Positions 1-7,093 of a stretch of 11,247 nucleotides of DNA are shown one piece after another (within the stretch, counting starts at the first letter, position 1; every line of letters starts with the position of its first letter). Source of the stretch: Caldifarciminota bacterium UBA6260 (GTDB taxonomy: Bacteria > Hydrothermota > 32-111); contig DJVI01000020.1 in NCBI GenBank assembly GCA_002441125.1, forward strand, positions 29,727 to 40,973. Reading direction: 5' to 3'. The notes below the pieces were generated by a model, which ran no database searches, was not told where the DNA came from, and saw nothing but the letters and a program-made list of their open reading frames with translations. A program made the translations under genes and the position numbers.

Positions 1-34
1 TGAGCCCAACGAGCTACCACTGCTCTACCCCGCG
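1..34 (-). tRNA. tRNA-fMet (CAU), 5' part only
   Basis: On the minus strand the segment folds as the 5' half of a tRNA: acceptor strand CGCGGGG (34-28), TA linker, D stem GAGC/GCTC around the loop AGTGGTA, then anticodon stem TTGGG and loop CTCA, where the window ends. The visible loop bases give the first two anticodon bases, CA. The GGG run closing the anticodon stem and the C at position 1 are hallmarks of bacterial initiator tRNA, so the anticodon is inferred to be CAU. The last anticodon base, the T arm and the 3' acceptor strand lie outside the window. A consensus promoter lies just upstream. Confidence 0.9.
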
Positions 35-45
35 ATGATTTTATG

Positions 46-74
46 ATTATATGCATTTAGGTATAATTTGTCAA
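46..74 (-). promoter_or_regulatory. Consensus sigma-70 promoter of the initiator tRNA
   Basis: Read on the minus strand, TTGACA (74-69) is followed after exactly 17 nt by TATAAT (51-46). Both hexamers are perfect consensus. The -10 box ends 11 nt before the tRNA's first base, leaving a leader of only a few nucleotides to be removed by RNase P. This is a typical strong stable-RNA promoter and points to a housekeeping sigma factor of the usual bacterial specificity. Confidence 0.88.
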
Positions 75-93
75 GTGATTTTTGAAAATGGTA

Positions 94-121
94 TTGACTT
101 ATAAAATTATTCTATTATATT
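94..121 (+). promoter_or_regulatory. Promoter of the ferredoxin gene
   Basis: TTGACT (94-99) and TATATT (116-121) are separated by 16 nt. Each differs from consensus by one base. Transcription would start near 128, giving a leader of about 20 nt that carries the ribosome binding site AAGGAG (137-142) six bases before the ATG at 149. It is divergent from the tRNA promoter, with about 20 bp between the two -35 boxes. Confidence 0.7.
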
Positions 122-148
122 AAAAAAAACACTAAAAAGGAGTATAGG

Positions 149-331
149 ATGAAAGTTAAAGTTGATCAGGAAAAATGTATCGGGTGTGGTGTTTGTATAA
201 ATACCTGTCCTGATGTTTTTGAACTTAACGATGATTCAAAAGCACAGGTAAAAGAAGATGCTGATTTTGATTCATGTGATTTAGATGAAGCTATCGATAA
301 TTGCCCAACTGAAGCGATCAGTGAAGATTAA
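149..331 (+). CDS. Single [4Fe-4S] cluster ferredoxin, Thermotoga type
   Basis: A 60-residue soluble electron carrier. The cluster ligands are the CxxCxxC motif C10, C13 and C16 plus C52, which precedes a proline (CPTEAI). Two further cysteines, C20 and C43, sit where the Thermotoga maritima ferredoxin has a structural disulfide. The second cluster-binding site of clostridial 2[4Fe-4S] ferredoxins is absent, so it carries one low-potential cluster and moves single electrons between cytoplasmic oxidoreductases in anaerobic metabolism. Length, acidic composition and the start (MKVKVD, good AAGGAG site) all match the family. It is monocistronic: its own promoter lies upstream and a strong terminator begins seven bases after the stop. 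No redox partner gene is visible in the window. Confidence 0.93.
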   Translation: MKVKVDQEKCIGCGVCINTCPDVFELNDDSKAQVKEDADFDSCDLDEAIDNCPTEAISED

Positions 332-950
332 TAATTTAAAGCCGGTTTTTACCGGCTTTTTTTTTCTTTTCTTTTCAATTTTAAATTCAAAAAGTATTTT
401 AACAGATTCAATATCAACTAAAAATAATTTTTTTAATTATGAATTTTTTTTCACGAAAAGTGTAAAACTTTTTTCAGGTGAGCTGATTGGGAAGATAAAT
501 GGGAAAATAGTTTTGACTAAGGACTCGACAAAACTTTATTTAATTGATAAAAAAAATTCTTTCGTTATCGGTTATGACCAGAAAGGTGTTTTTGAAGAAA
601 AGCAGGGTAAAAAATCATACCAGAAGGATAAAAGTATTCTAAAAGATCTTGAGATAATGACAACTTTGAATCCAGTTGAAAAACTTAAAAATTATAGAAG
701 TAATTCTGAAAAAAATTTTTTGGAAATTTTCCCCGAAAATGGAAAAGTTGATGTTGTGAAGATTTTTTTTGATAAAAATTTTCTTTATGACTCAATTTTT
801 TTTATTAAAGGAAAAGATACTATAATGTCAACATTTTACAGATATGATGATAATATGTTTCCTATAGAAATAACTACTTTTGATAGATTGAAGATGGTTG
901 TTGAAAACATTAAAAATTATAGAATAAAAAGTATTGATTTTTTTGAATAA
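321..950 (+). CDS. Exported LolA-like protein (first copy), start uncertain
   Basis: The frame stays open to the TAA at 948-950. From a GTG at 321 it encodes 209 residues: a basic start (MKINNLKP), a hydrophobic stretch rich in F and L (residues 9-21) and a polar NSKS segment that would be a signal-peptide cleavage region. The mature part shows alternating beta-strand patterns with short charged turns, as in the LolA/LolB fold that carries lipoproteins through the periplasm, but no diagnostic motif is present. There is no good ribosome binding site before 321, and no ATG, GTG or TTG between the terminator and about residue 65. Translation may be coupled to ferredoxin, whose end it overlaps by 11 nt, or the gene may have lost its true 5' end. 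The coding region is confident; the start and the LolA assignment are tentative. Confidence 0.55.
   Translation: MKINNLKPVFTGFFFLFFSILNSKSILTDSISTKNNFFNYEFFFTKSVKLFSGELIGKINGKIVLTKDSTKLYLIDKKNSFVIGYDQKGVFEEKQGKKSYQKDKSILKDLEIMTTLNPVEKLKNYRSNSEKNFLEIFPENGKVDVVKIFFDKNFLYDSIFFIKGKDTIMSTFYRYDDNMFPIEITTFDRLKMVVENIKNYRIKSIDFFE
338..365 (+). terminator. Rho-independent terminator after the ferredoxin gene
   Basis: A perfect 9-bp stem (338-346 with 351-359, core GCCGGT/ACCGGC) closes a TTTT loop and runs directly into nine T residues (357-365). This is a textbook intrinsic terminator on the plus strand. It lies inside the apparent 5' coding part of the next reading frame, so any transcript of that gene starting at the ferredoxin promoter must read through it. 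Confidence 0.92.
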
Positions 951-961
951 TTTAATACACT
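934..961 (+). promoter_or_regulatory. Possible promoter of the Cys-triad peptide gene
   Basis: TTGATT (934-939) and TACACT (956-961) are spaced by 16 nt, with four of six consensus bases in each. A start near 968 would give a short A-rich leader carrying the strong GGAGG site before the ATG at 982. In DNA this AT-rich such matches arise easily by chance, so it is a weak call. Confidence 0.3.
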
Positions 962-981
962 ATAAAAAAAGGAGGTTCTTA

Positions 982-1156
982 ATGAAATTAAATCTTTTAA
1001 TCGTTTTAGTATTATTACTTGTTTCTATTTTTGTTTTTGCAGCTTTCACATTCACATTCAATATTTCACAGTGCTGCTGCTATTCATATAGTAATGGTAC
1101 AAGCGTGAAAACCGTTTCAGTTTCTCCATATTCAACAGGGATGAACTTTATTCTTA

Positions 1157-1164
<8 letters not shown>
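982..1164 (+). CDS. Small secreted peptide with a Cys-Cys-Cys triad, unknown function
   Basis: A 60-residue protein I do not recognise. The start at 982 is chosen because AAAGGAGGT lies seven bases upstream, the best ribosome binding site in this part of the window. A strong hydrophobic signal sequence (residues 3-20, ending VFA) suggests signal peptidase I cleavage near A20/A21. The predicted mature peptide of about 40 residues is short and uncharged, beginning with alternating phenylalanine and threonine, then three adjacent cysteines (C31-C33) followed by YSYSNG and a serine/valine-rich tail. The cysteines are not in a lipobox (the preceding residues are ISQ), so lipidation is unlikely. 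It sits between two exported LolA-like genes and overlaps the next start by 8 nt (ATGAATAA), which implies translational coupling. A disulfide, metal or other cysteine chemistry is possible but is inference only. Confidence 0.7.
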
Positions 1165-1969
<805 letters not shown>

Positions 1970-1973
1970 TGTA

Positions 1974-2001
1974 TTGACAAATACGAAAAAAATGTTAGAA
2001 T
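1974..2001 (+). promoter_or_regulatory. Strong promoter of the lipoprotein-LysM gene pair
   Basis: TTGACA (1974-1979) is perfect consensus. After 16 nt comes TAGAAT (1996-2001), preceded by an extended -10 element (TG at 1993-1994). The start near 2008 leaves a leader of roughly 15 nt that is almost entirely the ribosome binding site GGAGGTG (2011-2017) before the ATG at 2023. Near-consensus elements and a strong binding site suggest high expression, as expected for an abundant structural lipoprotein. Confidence 0.85.
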
Positions 2002-2022
2002 AAACGAAACGGAGGTGTTAAA

Positions 2023-2268
2023 ATGAAGAAAACATTATTTGTTTTGGTGTTAGCGTTTCTTCTCCTCTCCCTGTTTATAACAGGTTGTGGTCCAAAGAAA
2101 GCAACACAGGCACAACTCTCTCAGCTTGAAGAGTTGAAGATGGCTGCTGATCAGGCAGAAGCACAGGTTGCAGAATGCCAGAAAAAGGTTGAAGAGCTTA
2201 CAAAAGAGAAAGAGACTCTTCTCAAAGAGATAGAAGAGTTGAAAAAAGAGATCGAAATCTACAAATAG
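2023..2268 (+). CDS. Small coiled-coil lipoprotein (Lpp-like)
   Basis: An 81-residue precursor. The signal peptide MKKTLFVLVLAFLLLSLF ends in the lipobox ITGC, so C22 is the lipidated residue and the mature protein has about 60 residues. The +2 residue is glycine, which by E. coli rules does not retain the protein in the inner membrane, so outer-membrane anchoring is likely. Everything after residue 30 is one heptad-rich, highly charged helix (LSQLEELK...EELKKEIEIYK). An internal cysteine, C52, lies mid-helix. The organisation recalls Braun-type Lpp, but there is no proof of homology and no C-terminal lysine-arginine signal for covalent attachment to peptidoglycan. It is followed 11 nt later by a LysM coiled-coil protein with a matching mid-helix cysteine, implying a joint envelope role. 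Confidence 0.85.
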   Translation: MKKTLFVLVLAFLLLSLFITGCGPKKATQAQLSQLEELKMAADQAEAQVAECQKKVEELTKEKETLLKEIEELKKEIEIYK

Positions 2269-2279
2269 AGAGGTGAAAA

Positions 2280-2702
2280 ATGAAAAGTAAACTTTTTATT
2301 GTTGTTTTATTGTTGATCCTCTCAACAGTTCTTTTTGCTCAGAATCAGAAGATGACAGAAAAGGAAGTTTTGGATGCAATAGCAATGGAACAGGCAAGAC
2401 TTGATGCAGCGAACGCAAAACTTGAAGAATGTAAAAACACTCATTCACCACTTATGACTGAGGTAGAAAATCTCAGAAAGGAAAAAGAGAACCTTATTGC
2501 ACAGTTGAACAATCTTAAAGAAACAAGAGGTTTCTATACTGTTAAACCTGGTGATTGGCTTTCAAAACTTGCAGATTACAAAGAGGTTTATGGTAAAGGT
2601 GGATGGAAGAGATGGCCAGAAATATACAGAGCTAATAAAAGACTTATAAAGGATCCAAACCTTATTTACCCAAATTGGAAGTTAACTATTCCAAGACCGT
2701 AA
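2280..2702 (+). CDS. Secreted coiled-coil protein with C-terminal LysM domain
   Basis: 140 residues: a signal peptide (1-20, ending LFA), a coiled coil (about 25-82) and a C-terminal LysM-type peptidoglycan-binding domain (about 85-139). The LysM domain starts with YTVKPGDWLSKLA, has an extended middle (WKRWPEIYRANKRLIKDPN) and ends LIYPNWKLTIP. That is the long form of the domain also found next to peptidoglycan-binding and Pal-like proteins. It is exported but not lipidated, so it should be periplasmic and wall-bound. Its helix contains a cysteine, C51 (LEECKNT), at almost the same position as C52 (VAECQKK) of the preceding lipoprotein, with similar following KEKE/L repeats, suggesting shared ancestry or direct pairing. 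A good ribosome binding site (AGAGGTGA) precedes the ATG. It is co-transcribed with the lipoprotein. Confidence 0.88.
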   Translation: MKSKLFIVVLLLILSTVLFAQNQKMTEKEVLDAIAMEQARLDAANAKLEECKNTHSPLMTEVENLRKEKENLIAQLNNLKETRGFYTVKPGDWLSKLADYKEVYGKGGWKRWPEIYRANKRLIKDPNLIYPNWKLTIPRP

Positions 2703-2711
2703 TAAAATTAG

Positions 2712-2737
2712 GATGGGCTGTTTCAAAACAGCCCATC
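2712..2737 (+). terminator. Strong hairpin between the LysM gene and phoH, possible terminator
   Basis: A perfect 11-bp GC-rich stem (2712-2722 with 2727-2737, core GATGGGCTG/CAGCCCATC) closes a four-base TCAA loop, beginning nine bases after the LysM stop codon. No T run follows (AACCTTATATG), so it is not a canonical intrinsic terminator. It could be a weak or factor-assisted terminator, a 3'-end stabiliser for the lipoprotein mRNA, or a leader structure controlling phoH, whose likely start codon is eight bases downstream. Confidence 0.5.
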
Positions 2738-2745
2738 AACCTTAT

Positions 2746-3666
2746 ATGTTTCAATTAGAAGATAAGATAAAATTATTTTTTGAAAGGTACCCTAAGTATA
2801 AAGATTTGATAGATTCTAATTTGAAGGGTGATATAGTTTTTTCAAACGAAAATTATTTTTTTGAGGGAAGTGAGGAGAATCTTCTTAAATTGAAAAATAT
2901 TGTTTATAAACTTTTAGAGATAGAGAACGATAAAGGTTATCTTGAAAGAACAGATGTTGTCAGCTCAATTTCTAAAAGTATAAATGATCTTTCCTCTGGA
3001 AAAGAACAGAATGTATTCTATCTCCCTAAAAAGATTATAAAAGCGAGAACAAAGGGACAGGAGAAATATATAGAATCTTTGAACAGGTATGATATAGTAG
3101 TTTCTATTGGCCCAGCTGGAACTGGAAAAACTTTTCTTGCTGTAGCAAAAGCTTTGAATGAACTTTTAAAAAAGAATGTTTCGAAGATAATTTTAACAAG
3201 ACCTGCTGTTGAGGCTGGAGAGAATCTTGGATTTTTACCAGGTGACCTTAAAGAGAAGGTTGATCCATACCTAAGACCACTTTACGATGCTTTATACGAT
3301 CTTGCAGACAAGGATAGGATAGACAGGATGATCAGGGATGGTATAGTTGAAATAGCACCACTCGCTTACATGAGAGGAAGAACTCTCTCCAACGCTTACC
3401 TACTTCTCGATGAAGCACAGAACACAACTTCAATGCAGATGAAGATGTTTTTAACAAGACTCGGTGTTAGATCTAAGGCTATAATAACAGGTGATGTGAC
3501 TCAAATAGATCTTTCTATAAGAGCATCTTCTGGACTTGTTGAATTACAGGATATAGTTAAAGAAATAAAAGAGATCTCCTTTATCCATCTCACATCGGAA
3601 GATGTTGTAAGACACCCACTTGTAAAGGATATTATAGATGCATATTCTTCATACAATAAAAAATAA
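2746..3666 (+). CDS. phoH: PhoH-like ATPase (YbeZ family)
   Basis: A cytoplasmic P-loop ATPase/putative RNA helicase that acts with the endoribonuclease YbeY in rRNA maturation. Counting from the ATG at 2746 (306 residues), the Walker A motif GPAGTGKT is at 122-129 and the Walker B motif LLLDEAQN has D222-E223, followed by the family block TSMQMKMFLTRLG and the sensor-like ITGDVTQIDL. An N-terminal domain (about 1-85) precedes a linker that ends in the usual KARTKGQEKYIE. Length fits the family (about 310-330). Neither this start nor the in-frame ATG at 2713 has a convincing ribosome binding site. The 2713 start would add 11 residues encoded inside a hairpin, so 2746 is preferred. Its end overlaps pgpH by 29 nt. 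The neighbours match both E. coli ybeZ-ybeY-ybeX and B. subtilis phoH-yqfF-yqfG. Confidence 0.95.
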   Translation: MFQLEDKIKLFFERYPKYKDLIDSNLKGDIVFSNENYFFEGSEENLLKLKNIVYKLLEIENDKGYLERTDVVSSISKSINDLSSGKEQNVFYLPKKIIKARTKGQEKYIESLNRYDIVVSIGPAGTGKTFLAVAKALNELLKKNVSKIILTRPAVEAGENLGFLPGDLKEKVDPYLRPLYDALYDLADKDRIDRMIRDGIVEIAPLAYMRGRTLSNAYLLLDEAQNTTSMQMKMFLTRLGVRSKAIITGDVTQIDLSIRASSGLVELQDIVKEIKEISFIHLTSEDVVRHPLVKDIIDAYSSYNKK

Positions 3667-5773
3667 GATTAAAATATATTATTTCGATATAATTCTTGTT
3701 TTGATACTTGTTATTTTTTTCAACCTTTTCTATCCTTCAACATTTTCTAAGATCCCACAACTAAAAAAAGGGGATATATCTCCAAAAGATATAATAGCTC
3801 CTTTCACTTTCGATATTATAAAAAACTCTGATATACTTAGAAAAGAGAAAGAGAAAGCTTACGATAATACACCACCTGTTATTGTTTATGATGAAAACAG
3901 AAATGTTGAAATTCTTAACAATTTTTACTCTTTTAAAAATTTAGTTGATTCTTTGAATAAAAATGTATGGAAAAATGAGTTAAAAAGAAAAGTTTTAAAG
4001 GATAGTATAAAAAACCTTTCAGATGATCTTGTAAATATTCTTTTTTCAGAACAATCAAAAAATGTTTTAAGTTTTGTTGAAAACTCTTTAAAATATACTC
4101 TTGATGTTGGTTTAATAGGTGATAAGAGTGTTATCCCTTTTGGAAAAGATAGAAAGGTATCTTTAAAAAGAGGTAACAGAGAGATATTGAAAAATGATAA
4201 TGAGATATTCGATCTTGATGAAGCTAACGAACATTTAAAAAAAGAGATCATAAAAAAATATTCAGGTAATTCCTATCTTTTGAAGTATGGTCTTGAAATG
4301 TTCCAATATTTTTTAAAACCAAATATATTTTTCGATAGGGATGAAACATCTTTTAGAAGAGAAAAAGCTAAAAATGAAGTTTCTGAAAAAGTCGGAATAG
4401 TTCTAAAAGGTGAAATAATAGTGAAAGCCAATCAGGTTGTTGATCAAACTGTAGAGGATAAAATATATTCTTTGAACAGGTTTCTTAAAGGTGAAGATAA
4501 TTTTAAGAATAAGATTTTGAATGCTATCTACAAAAATCTTATTTTTATAATAACATTCATTCTTTATATCATTTTCATCAACACTCAGTTTCCGAAACTC
4601 AATTTGAAAAAAAGGGATAAACTTTTCGTTCTTTTACTTTACCTTATAAATCTTGGAATTTTTGGATTTTTTTATGAGTTACCAAACATAGAATATATAG
4701 TTCCTTTGATTTTAACATCTATACTACTTTCTTTACTTTACAGTAAAACCTTTTCTCTAATAACATTACTTTTCATCCTGACATCTCTGATTTTGTATTC
4801 AGGTATGAGATTGTATGGTTTACTCGCTGTTTTAGTTTCATCAATATACTCGATATTTTTCATAAAAGATGAAAATCTTAAAAAGAATTTTTTTGGAATA
4901 GTTTTCAAGATTTCATTTATAAATCTATCACTCTCATTCTTTATAGAACTTTATAGGGAATCCACATTATCCAATATTTTTGTCGCAATGCTTTACAGTT
5001 TCATAACTCCTGTTTTATCTTTCGTTATTATGATGTTCACGATAAAATATATAGAAAATATTTTGCAGAGGTTAACTAATGTAACACTTTTTGAACTCTC
5101 AGATCTTAACAATGAACTCTTAAAAGAACTTTCAGAAAAAACTTCTGGAACATACAACCATAGTATAATAGTTAGCAGACTTGCTGAAAAAATCGCACAA
5201 AGTATAGATGCTGATATTTTACTCGTCAGAGTTGGCTCATACTATCATGATATTGGGAAGATGCAAAAGCCAGAATATTTTATTGAAAATCAATTTAAGG
5301 GAACCAATCCACATGAGAATCTACCTTACGAGATCTCTGCGGAAATTATAATTGAACATGTTCAGAATGGTTTAAAACTCGCTCAGAAATATAAATTACC
5401 TGAAAAAGTCCAAAGGTTTATAATAACTCACCATGGAACAACTAATGTTGGATACTTCTATGAAAAAGCAAAAGAATCGAACAAACCTTTTAATAAGGAA
5501 CTTTTCAGATATCCGGGTCCCTTACCTTCTTCAAAAGAGGAAACTATAGTTATGCTTTCAGATTCTATTGAAGCAGCGGTAAGAAGTATTAACATAACCG
5601 ATGATGATAGTTTGAAAGAAATAATAGAAAAGATTATAAATAAAAGGATGGAAGAAAAGCAGTTTAACGAGTCCAATATAACTTTGAAAGACCTTGAAAA
5701 GATAAAAGAGATCTCTTTCGAATTTTTTAAAGGGATTTACCATCCAAGGATAGATTATGTTACAAAAAAATAA
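3638..5773 (+). CDS. pgpH: 7TM-HD family membrane phosphodiesterase (PgpH/YqfF)
   Basis: 711 residues, the usual family length. Order of parts: a short cytoplasmic tail; TM1 (about 14-31); an extracytoplasmic domain to about 290 with the family start KGDISPKDIIAPFTFDI and NTPPVIVYDEN; a cluster of about seven membrane segments (292-475); and a cytoplasmic HD domain (about 485-700). Metal and catalytic residues are intact: H508 in GTYNHS, H537-D538 in YYHDIGK, the NPHENL and IIEH segments, and H598-H599 in THHGT. Listeria PgpH hydrolyses cyclic di-AMP to pApA through this domain, so a c-di-AMP-degrading role is inferred; no cyclase is in the window. The ATG at 3638 has AAAGGA eight bases upstream and overlaps phoH by 29 nt. 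Its own end overlaps ybeY by 17 nt. Confidence 0.93.
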   Translation: MHILHTIKNKIKIYYFDIILVLILVIFFNLFYPSTFSKIPQLKKGDISPKDIIAPFTFDIIKNSDILRKEKEKAYDNTPPVIVYDENRNVEILNNFYSFKNLVDSLNKNVWKNELKRKVLKDSIKNLSDDLVNILFSEQSKNVLSFVENSLKYTLDVGLIGDKSVIPFGKDRKVSLKRGNREILKNDNEIFDLDEANEHLKKEIIKKYSGNSYLLKYGLEMFQYFLKPNIFFDRDETSFRREKAKNEVSEKVGIVLKGEIIVKANQVVDQTVEDKIYSLNRFLKGEDNFKNKILNAIYKNLIFIITFILYIIFINTQFPKLNLKKRDKLFVLLLYLINLGIFGFFYELPNIEYIVPLILTSILLSLLYSKTFSLITLLFILTSLILYSGMRLYGLLAVLVSSIYSIFFIKDENLKKNFFGIVFKISFINLSLSFFIELYRESTLSNIFVAMLYSFITPVLSFVIMMFTIKYIENILQRLTNVTLFELSDLNNELLKELSEKTSGTYNHSIIVSRLAEKIAQSIDADILLVRVGSYYHDIGKMQKPEYFIENQFKGTNPHENLPYEISAEIIIEHVQNGLKLAQKYKLPEKVQRFIITHHGTTNVGYFYEKAKESNKPFNKELFRYPGPLPSSKEETIVMLSDSIEAAVRSINITDDDSLKEIIEKIINKRMEEKQFNESNITLKDLEKIKEISFEFFKGIYHPRIDYVTKK

Positions 5774-6179
5774 GATTAACATCTACAACAAACCTAAAAA
5801 GATAAAAAAGAGTGTTAAAGATTTAAAACTATGGATAGAGGATATTCTACTTCTTAACGATCTTACAGGTTTTGTTGTAAACTTTATCTTTGTTGATGAA
5901 GAAGAGATAAGGGAGATGAATAAAAAATATAGAAGGATAGATAAACCAACCGATGTGATATCCTTTTCACTTGTAGAAGGTAAATTTGTGAAATACTCTT
6001 ACAATATGCTTGGAGATATCTATATCTGTCCCGAACAGATAAAACCTGAAAATGAAGAAGAGATCCTAAGAAGGATGGTTCACGGAGTTTTGCATCTTAT
6101 CGGATATGATCATAAGAGGGAGAAAGAGTTCAAAAAATTTTTAAAACTTGAAGATAGGTACTTAACTCTTATAATTTGA
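5757..6179 (+). CDS. ybeY: Endoribonuclease YbeY, rRNA maturation factor
   Basis: A 140-residue metal-dependent single-strand endoribonuclease needed for 16S rRNA 3' maturation and ribosome quality control. The zinc motif HGVLHLIGYDH (109-119) is complete, with H109, H113 and H119 as ligands. Upstream blocks NKKYRRIDKPTDVISF (about 55-70) and GDIYIC (about 87-92) are also conserved. AAGGA lies six bases before the ATG at 5757, which overlaps the pgpH end by 17 nt. The stop codon overlaps the next ATG (TGATG), so translation continues by coupling. Adjacency to phoH is the classic YbeZ-YbeY functional pair, here separated by pgpH as in Firmicutes. Confidence 0.96.
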   Translation: MLQKNKINIYNKPKKIKKSVKDLKLWIEDILLLNDLTGFVVNFIFVDEEEIREMNKKYRRIDKPTDVISFSLVEGKFVKYSYNMLGDIYICPEQIKPENEEEILRRMVHGVLHLIGYDHKREKEFKKFLKLEDRYLTLII

Positions 6180-7093
6180 TGCTTTACTTTTTCCTTTTCC
6201 TTTTATTCTCATTTTGCTCATTTTTAATGTCTGGTATAGAAACTTCTTTCTTTTCACTATCAGAGTTCGAGTTGCATAAAATCTCAAAAAGGATAAATTT
6301 TTTAAAAGAAATTTCAAAAGAAAAAAAGATCCTTTTATTCTTTTTGATTTCCTTAAATACTTTTGCAAATGTTGGTATAGTAATATTTTCAGATAATATT
6401 TTTAGAATTATAAATCTTAAAGATGATTTAAAAATTTTAGAGATAGTTTTATTATTGGTTTACATTGTCTTTTTTTGTGAGATAGTTCCAAAAACATTAT
6501 CGATTTACAAAAAAACTTTCTTTTTAAAAAGTTTTTTATTTTTTTTACCGATTTTTAAAGTTTTCAAAATAGTGTTAAAAATTTTTTTGAAGGAAAAAAA
6601 CATAAAGCTCAAAAAAATAGAGACAGATTTCGATTCCATATACAACTTTCTTGAAGATCACAAGGAAAGTATAGAGAACGAGTTCTTGTTTTTAAAAAGT
6701 TATAATGAATTGAAGGATAGAAAAATTTTTGAATTCTCTCCACAACCTGAAAAGATAGTTGGCATAAAAAAAGGTAGTTTGATAAAGGACGCTATCTCTC
6801 TTTACAGAAAGAAAAACTTTTCAAGAATACCTGTTTTTGAGAATGGAGATCCTGTCGGAGTACTCTATGTAAAAGATCTCCTTTTCAAAGATGAGAGAGA
6901 AAATATAGATGTATATATTAAAGATTTTGAAAAGGTGGATCATGAGAAAAGGTTATATGAAGTTTTAAATTTTATGATAAACAAAAATACACATATAGTT
7001 TTTATTTTCAAGGATAAGAAGTTTTACTCAATAGTTACTCTTGAGGATATTATAAATAAAATTTTAAAAGGTTTAAAAATAATTAATGTTTAA
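6179..7093 (+). CDS. CNNM/DUF21 membrane protein with CBS pair, short form
   Basis: 304 residues from the ATG at 6179, which overlaps the ybeY stop. A TTG three bases earlier is less likely. The N-terminal DUF21 (CNNM) membrane domain (about 1-140, four segments) has the family marks MSGIETSFFSLS and EIVPKTLSIY. A cytoplasmic CBS-domain pair (about 185-300) follows, with SRIPVFENG and GVLYVKDLL in the first CBS. The second CBS (NTHIVFIFKDKKFYSIVTLEDI) lacks the DEYGG loop seen in its neighbour, and the C-terminal CorC/HlyC domain is missing: the protein ends straight after CBS2. The family exports Mg2+ or related divalent cations. This copy looks like a diverged partner of the full-length protein encoded next, which it overlaps by 8 nt. 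Confidence 0.85.
   Translation: MLYFFLFLLFSFCSFLMSGIETSFFSLSEFELHKISKRINFLKEISKEKKILLFFLISLNTFANVGIVIFSDNIFRIINLKDDLKILEIVLLLVYIVFFCEIVPKTLSIYKKTFFLKSFLFFLPIFKVFKIVLKIFLKEKNIKLKKIETDFDSIYNFLEDHKESIENEFLFLKSYNELKDRKIFEFSPQPEKIVGIKKGSLIKDAISLYRKKNFSRIPVFENGDPVGVLYVKDLLFKDERENIDVYIKDFEKVDHEKRLYEVLNFMINKNTHIVFIFKDKKFYSIVTLEDIINKILKGLKIINV

Noticed and set aside
94..118. TATTAT at 113-118 as the ferredoxin -10 box
   Set aside because: Only 13 nt from the -35 box; TATATT at 116-121 gives the acceptable 16-nt spacing.
285..320. ATG at 285 as the start of the first LolA-like gene
   Set aside because: It would overlap ferredoxin by 47 nt, has no ribosome binding site, and puts extra residues before the signal-peptide-like stretch. 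GTG 321 gives a more normal signal peptide, though it too is uncertain.
934..981. ATG at 934 as the start of the Cys-triad peptide
   Set aside because: It overlaps the end of the preceding gene, and the GGAGG ribosome binding site plus a normal signal sequence place the start at 982.
2675..2705. TTGGAA/TAATAA as a promoter for phoH inside the end of the LysM gene
   Set aside because: Spacing of 19 nt and poor hexamers; no better than chance in DNA this AT-rich.
3925..4251. Minus-strand open frame of about 108 codons opposite pgpH, and similar shorter ones elsewhere (for example 5458-5782, 7687-8147, 10570-10770)
   Set aside because: They lie antisense to well-supported genes, have low-complexity F/L/S/K/I composition typical of mirror frames, and lack recognisable domains.
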